5,375 bases of DNA from an uncultured Shinella sp. (lineage in GTDB: Bacteria > Pseudomonadota > Alphaproteobacteria > Rhizobiales > Rhizobiaceae): NCBI GenBank assembly GCA_946886325.1, contig CAMPIK010000214.1, positions 1-5,375 on the forward strand, in the 5' to 3' direction. The notes beneath the pieces were generated by a model, which did no database searches, was not told the DNA's origin, and saw only the letters and a list, made by a program, of their open reading frames with translations. Positions 4,513-5,375 of this stretch are shown here, piece by piece. A program made the translations under genes and the position numbers. Numbering within the stretch: position 1 is the first letter of the stretch; every line of letters starts with the position of its first letter.

Positions 4513-5375
4513 ATGACCGACACGCCGGTCCTGTCGCTCTACAACACGCTGACGCGGACGAAGGAGCCCTTCGCTCCGATCGATCCCGACAATGTGCGCA
4601 TGTATGTCTGCGGCCCGACGGTCTACGACTTCGCCCATATCGGCAACGCGCGCCCGGTCATCGTCTTCGACGTGCTGTTCCGGCTGCTGCGCCATCTCTA
4701 TGGCGAGGATCACGTCACCTATGCCCGCAACATCACCGACGTCGATGACAAGATCAACGCGCGGGCGCTGCGCGACTTCGGCACTGAGATCGCGGATGGC
4801 ACGCTGTCGCTGAACGCGGCGATCCGCCGGGTGACGGAGAAGACGGCGAACCAGTTCCACGCCGATGTCGCCGCGCTCGGCTGCCTCGAGCCGACGCACG
4901 AGCCGCGCGCCACCGAGTTCGTCCAGCCACGCGAGGACGGCAAGGCGGACATGATCACGTTGATTCAGCGTCTGATCGAACGCGGCCATGCCTATGAAAC
5001 GCATGGCGAAGTCCTGTTCGATACCGGCTCGATGGCGGATTACGGCCAGCTTTCAAAACGCAACCTCGACGAACAGCAGGCCGGCGCCCGCGTCGCTGTC
5101 GATACGCACAAGAAGAACCCCGGCGACTTCGTGCTCTGGAAGCTGTCGGCGCCCGAGGAGCCAGGCTGGGACTCGCCGTGGGGCAGGGGCCGTCCGGGAT
5201 GGCACATCGAGTGCTCGGCCATGTCCGCCGCCTATCTCGGAGAAGTCTTCGACATCCACGGCGGCGGCCTCGACCTGATCTTCCCGCACCACGAAAACGA
5301 AATCGCCCAGTCCCGCTGCGCCCACGGCACCCATGCCATGGCCAACATCTGGATGCACAACGGCTTCGTGCAGGT
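4513..5375 (+). CDS. cysS: Cysteinyl-tRNA synthetase, N-terminal part
   Basis: The 287 full codons cover roughly the first 60% of this class I synthetase, which joins cysteine to tRNA-Cys using ATP in the cytoplasm. Seen in order are [19 protein letters not shown] (30-48) with zinc ligand Cys33 and the HIGN form of the HIGH signature (42-45), [12 protein letters not shown] (71-82), [10 protein letters not shown] (201-210), [13 protein letters not shown] (226-238) with Cys234, [22 protein letters not shown] (246-267, in pieces) with His259 and Glu263, and IWMHNGFV. Cys33, Cys234, His259 and Glu263 correspond to the four zinc ligands of the E. coli enzyme (28, 209, 234, 238). The first interval is about 20 residues longer than in E. 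coli. The KMSKS loop and anticodon domain lie beyond the window. GGGAG (4500-4504) precedes the ATG by eight bases and fixes the start. Confidence 0.97.
   Translation, partial: MTDTPVLSLYNTLTRTKEPFAPIDPDNVRMYVCGPTVYDFAHIGNARPVIVFDVLFRLLRHLYGEDHVTYARNITDVDDKINARALRDFGTEIADGTLSLNAAIRRVTEKTANQFHADVAALGCLEPTHEPRATEFVQPREDGKADMITLIQRLIERGHAYETHGEVLFDTGSMADYGQLSKRNLDEQQAGARVAVDTHKKNPGDFVLWKLSAPEEPGWDSPWGRGRPGWHIECSAMSAAYLGEVFDIHGGGLDLIFPHHENEIAQSRCAHGTHAMANIWMHNGFVQ

Noticed and set aside
4273..5004. A 243-codon minus-strand open frame opposite cysS.
   Set aside because: It is a shadow of cysS caused by high-GC third positions; its translation is low-complexity and the plus-strand frame has an unmistakable synthetase sequence.

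Overview
The window is GC-rich DNA from an alphaproteobacterium, most likely a member of the Rhizobiaceae (Rhizobium/Sinorhizobium/Agrobacterium type). This rests on a TIGR02301-family exported protein (a family I recall as alphaproteobacterial and well represented in root-nodule bacteria), rhizobial-style YgfZ and CysS proteins, and promoters resembling the rhizobial housekeeping form CTTGAC-N17-CTATAT. It looks like ordinary chromosome. I see no insertion sequence, phage gene, CRISPR array, rRNA or tRNA.

Left part (1-2650, minus strand). The 5' part of a YgfZ/GcvT-like folate-binding iron-sulfur repair protein runs off the left edge. Upstream of it lies a two-gene unit of unknown function: an 89-residue acidic cytoplasmic protein followed by a 252-residue exported protein. 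Further upstream is a coupled pair, a NUDIX hydrolase and an exported TIGR02301 protein, with a near-consensus promoter in front.

Middle (2763-4076). Divergent from the NUDIX gene is a SRAP (YedK/HMCES) protein, which crosslinks to abasic sites in single-stranded DNA. Its last five residues, QLSLF, match the bacterial sliding-clamp-binding consensus. Converging on it from the right are two small minus-strand genes of 60 and 45 codons. They encode clearly related basic peptides and share nearly the same ribosome-binding leader. The 45-residue one is easily missed.

Right part (4077-5375). A 436-base stretch without a conventional gene precedes cysS (cysteinyl-tRNA synthetase), which runs off the right edge. 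This stretch is the most interesting part of the window. It holds a 12-bp tandem repeat abutting a good promoter, a 13-codon and probably leaderless ORF (MKTVLCLCRSIIR) with two Cys codons, and a set of mutually exclusive RNA stems, one of which pairs with the cysS Shine-Dalgarno sequence. Together they look like a cysteine-responsive translational attenuator in front of the enzyme that charges tRNA-Cys. This reading comes from the sequence alone and is untested.
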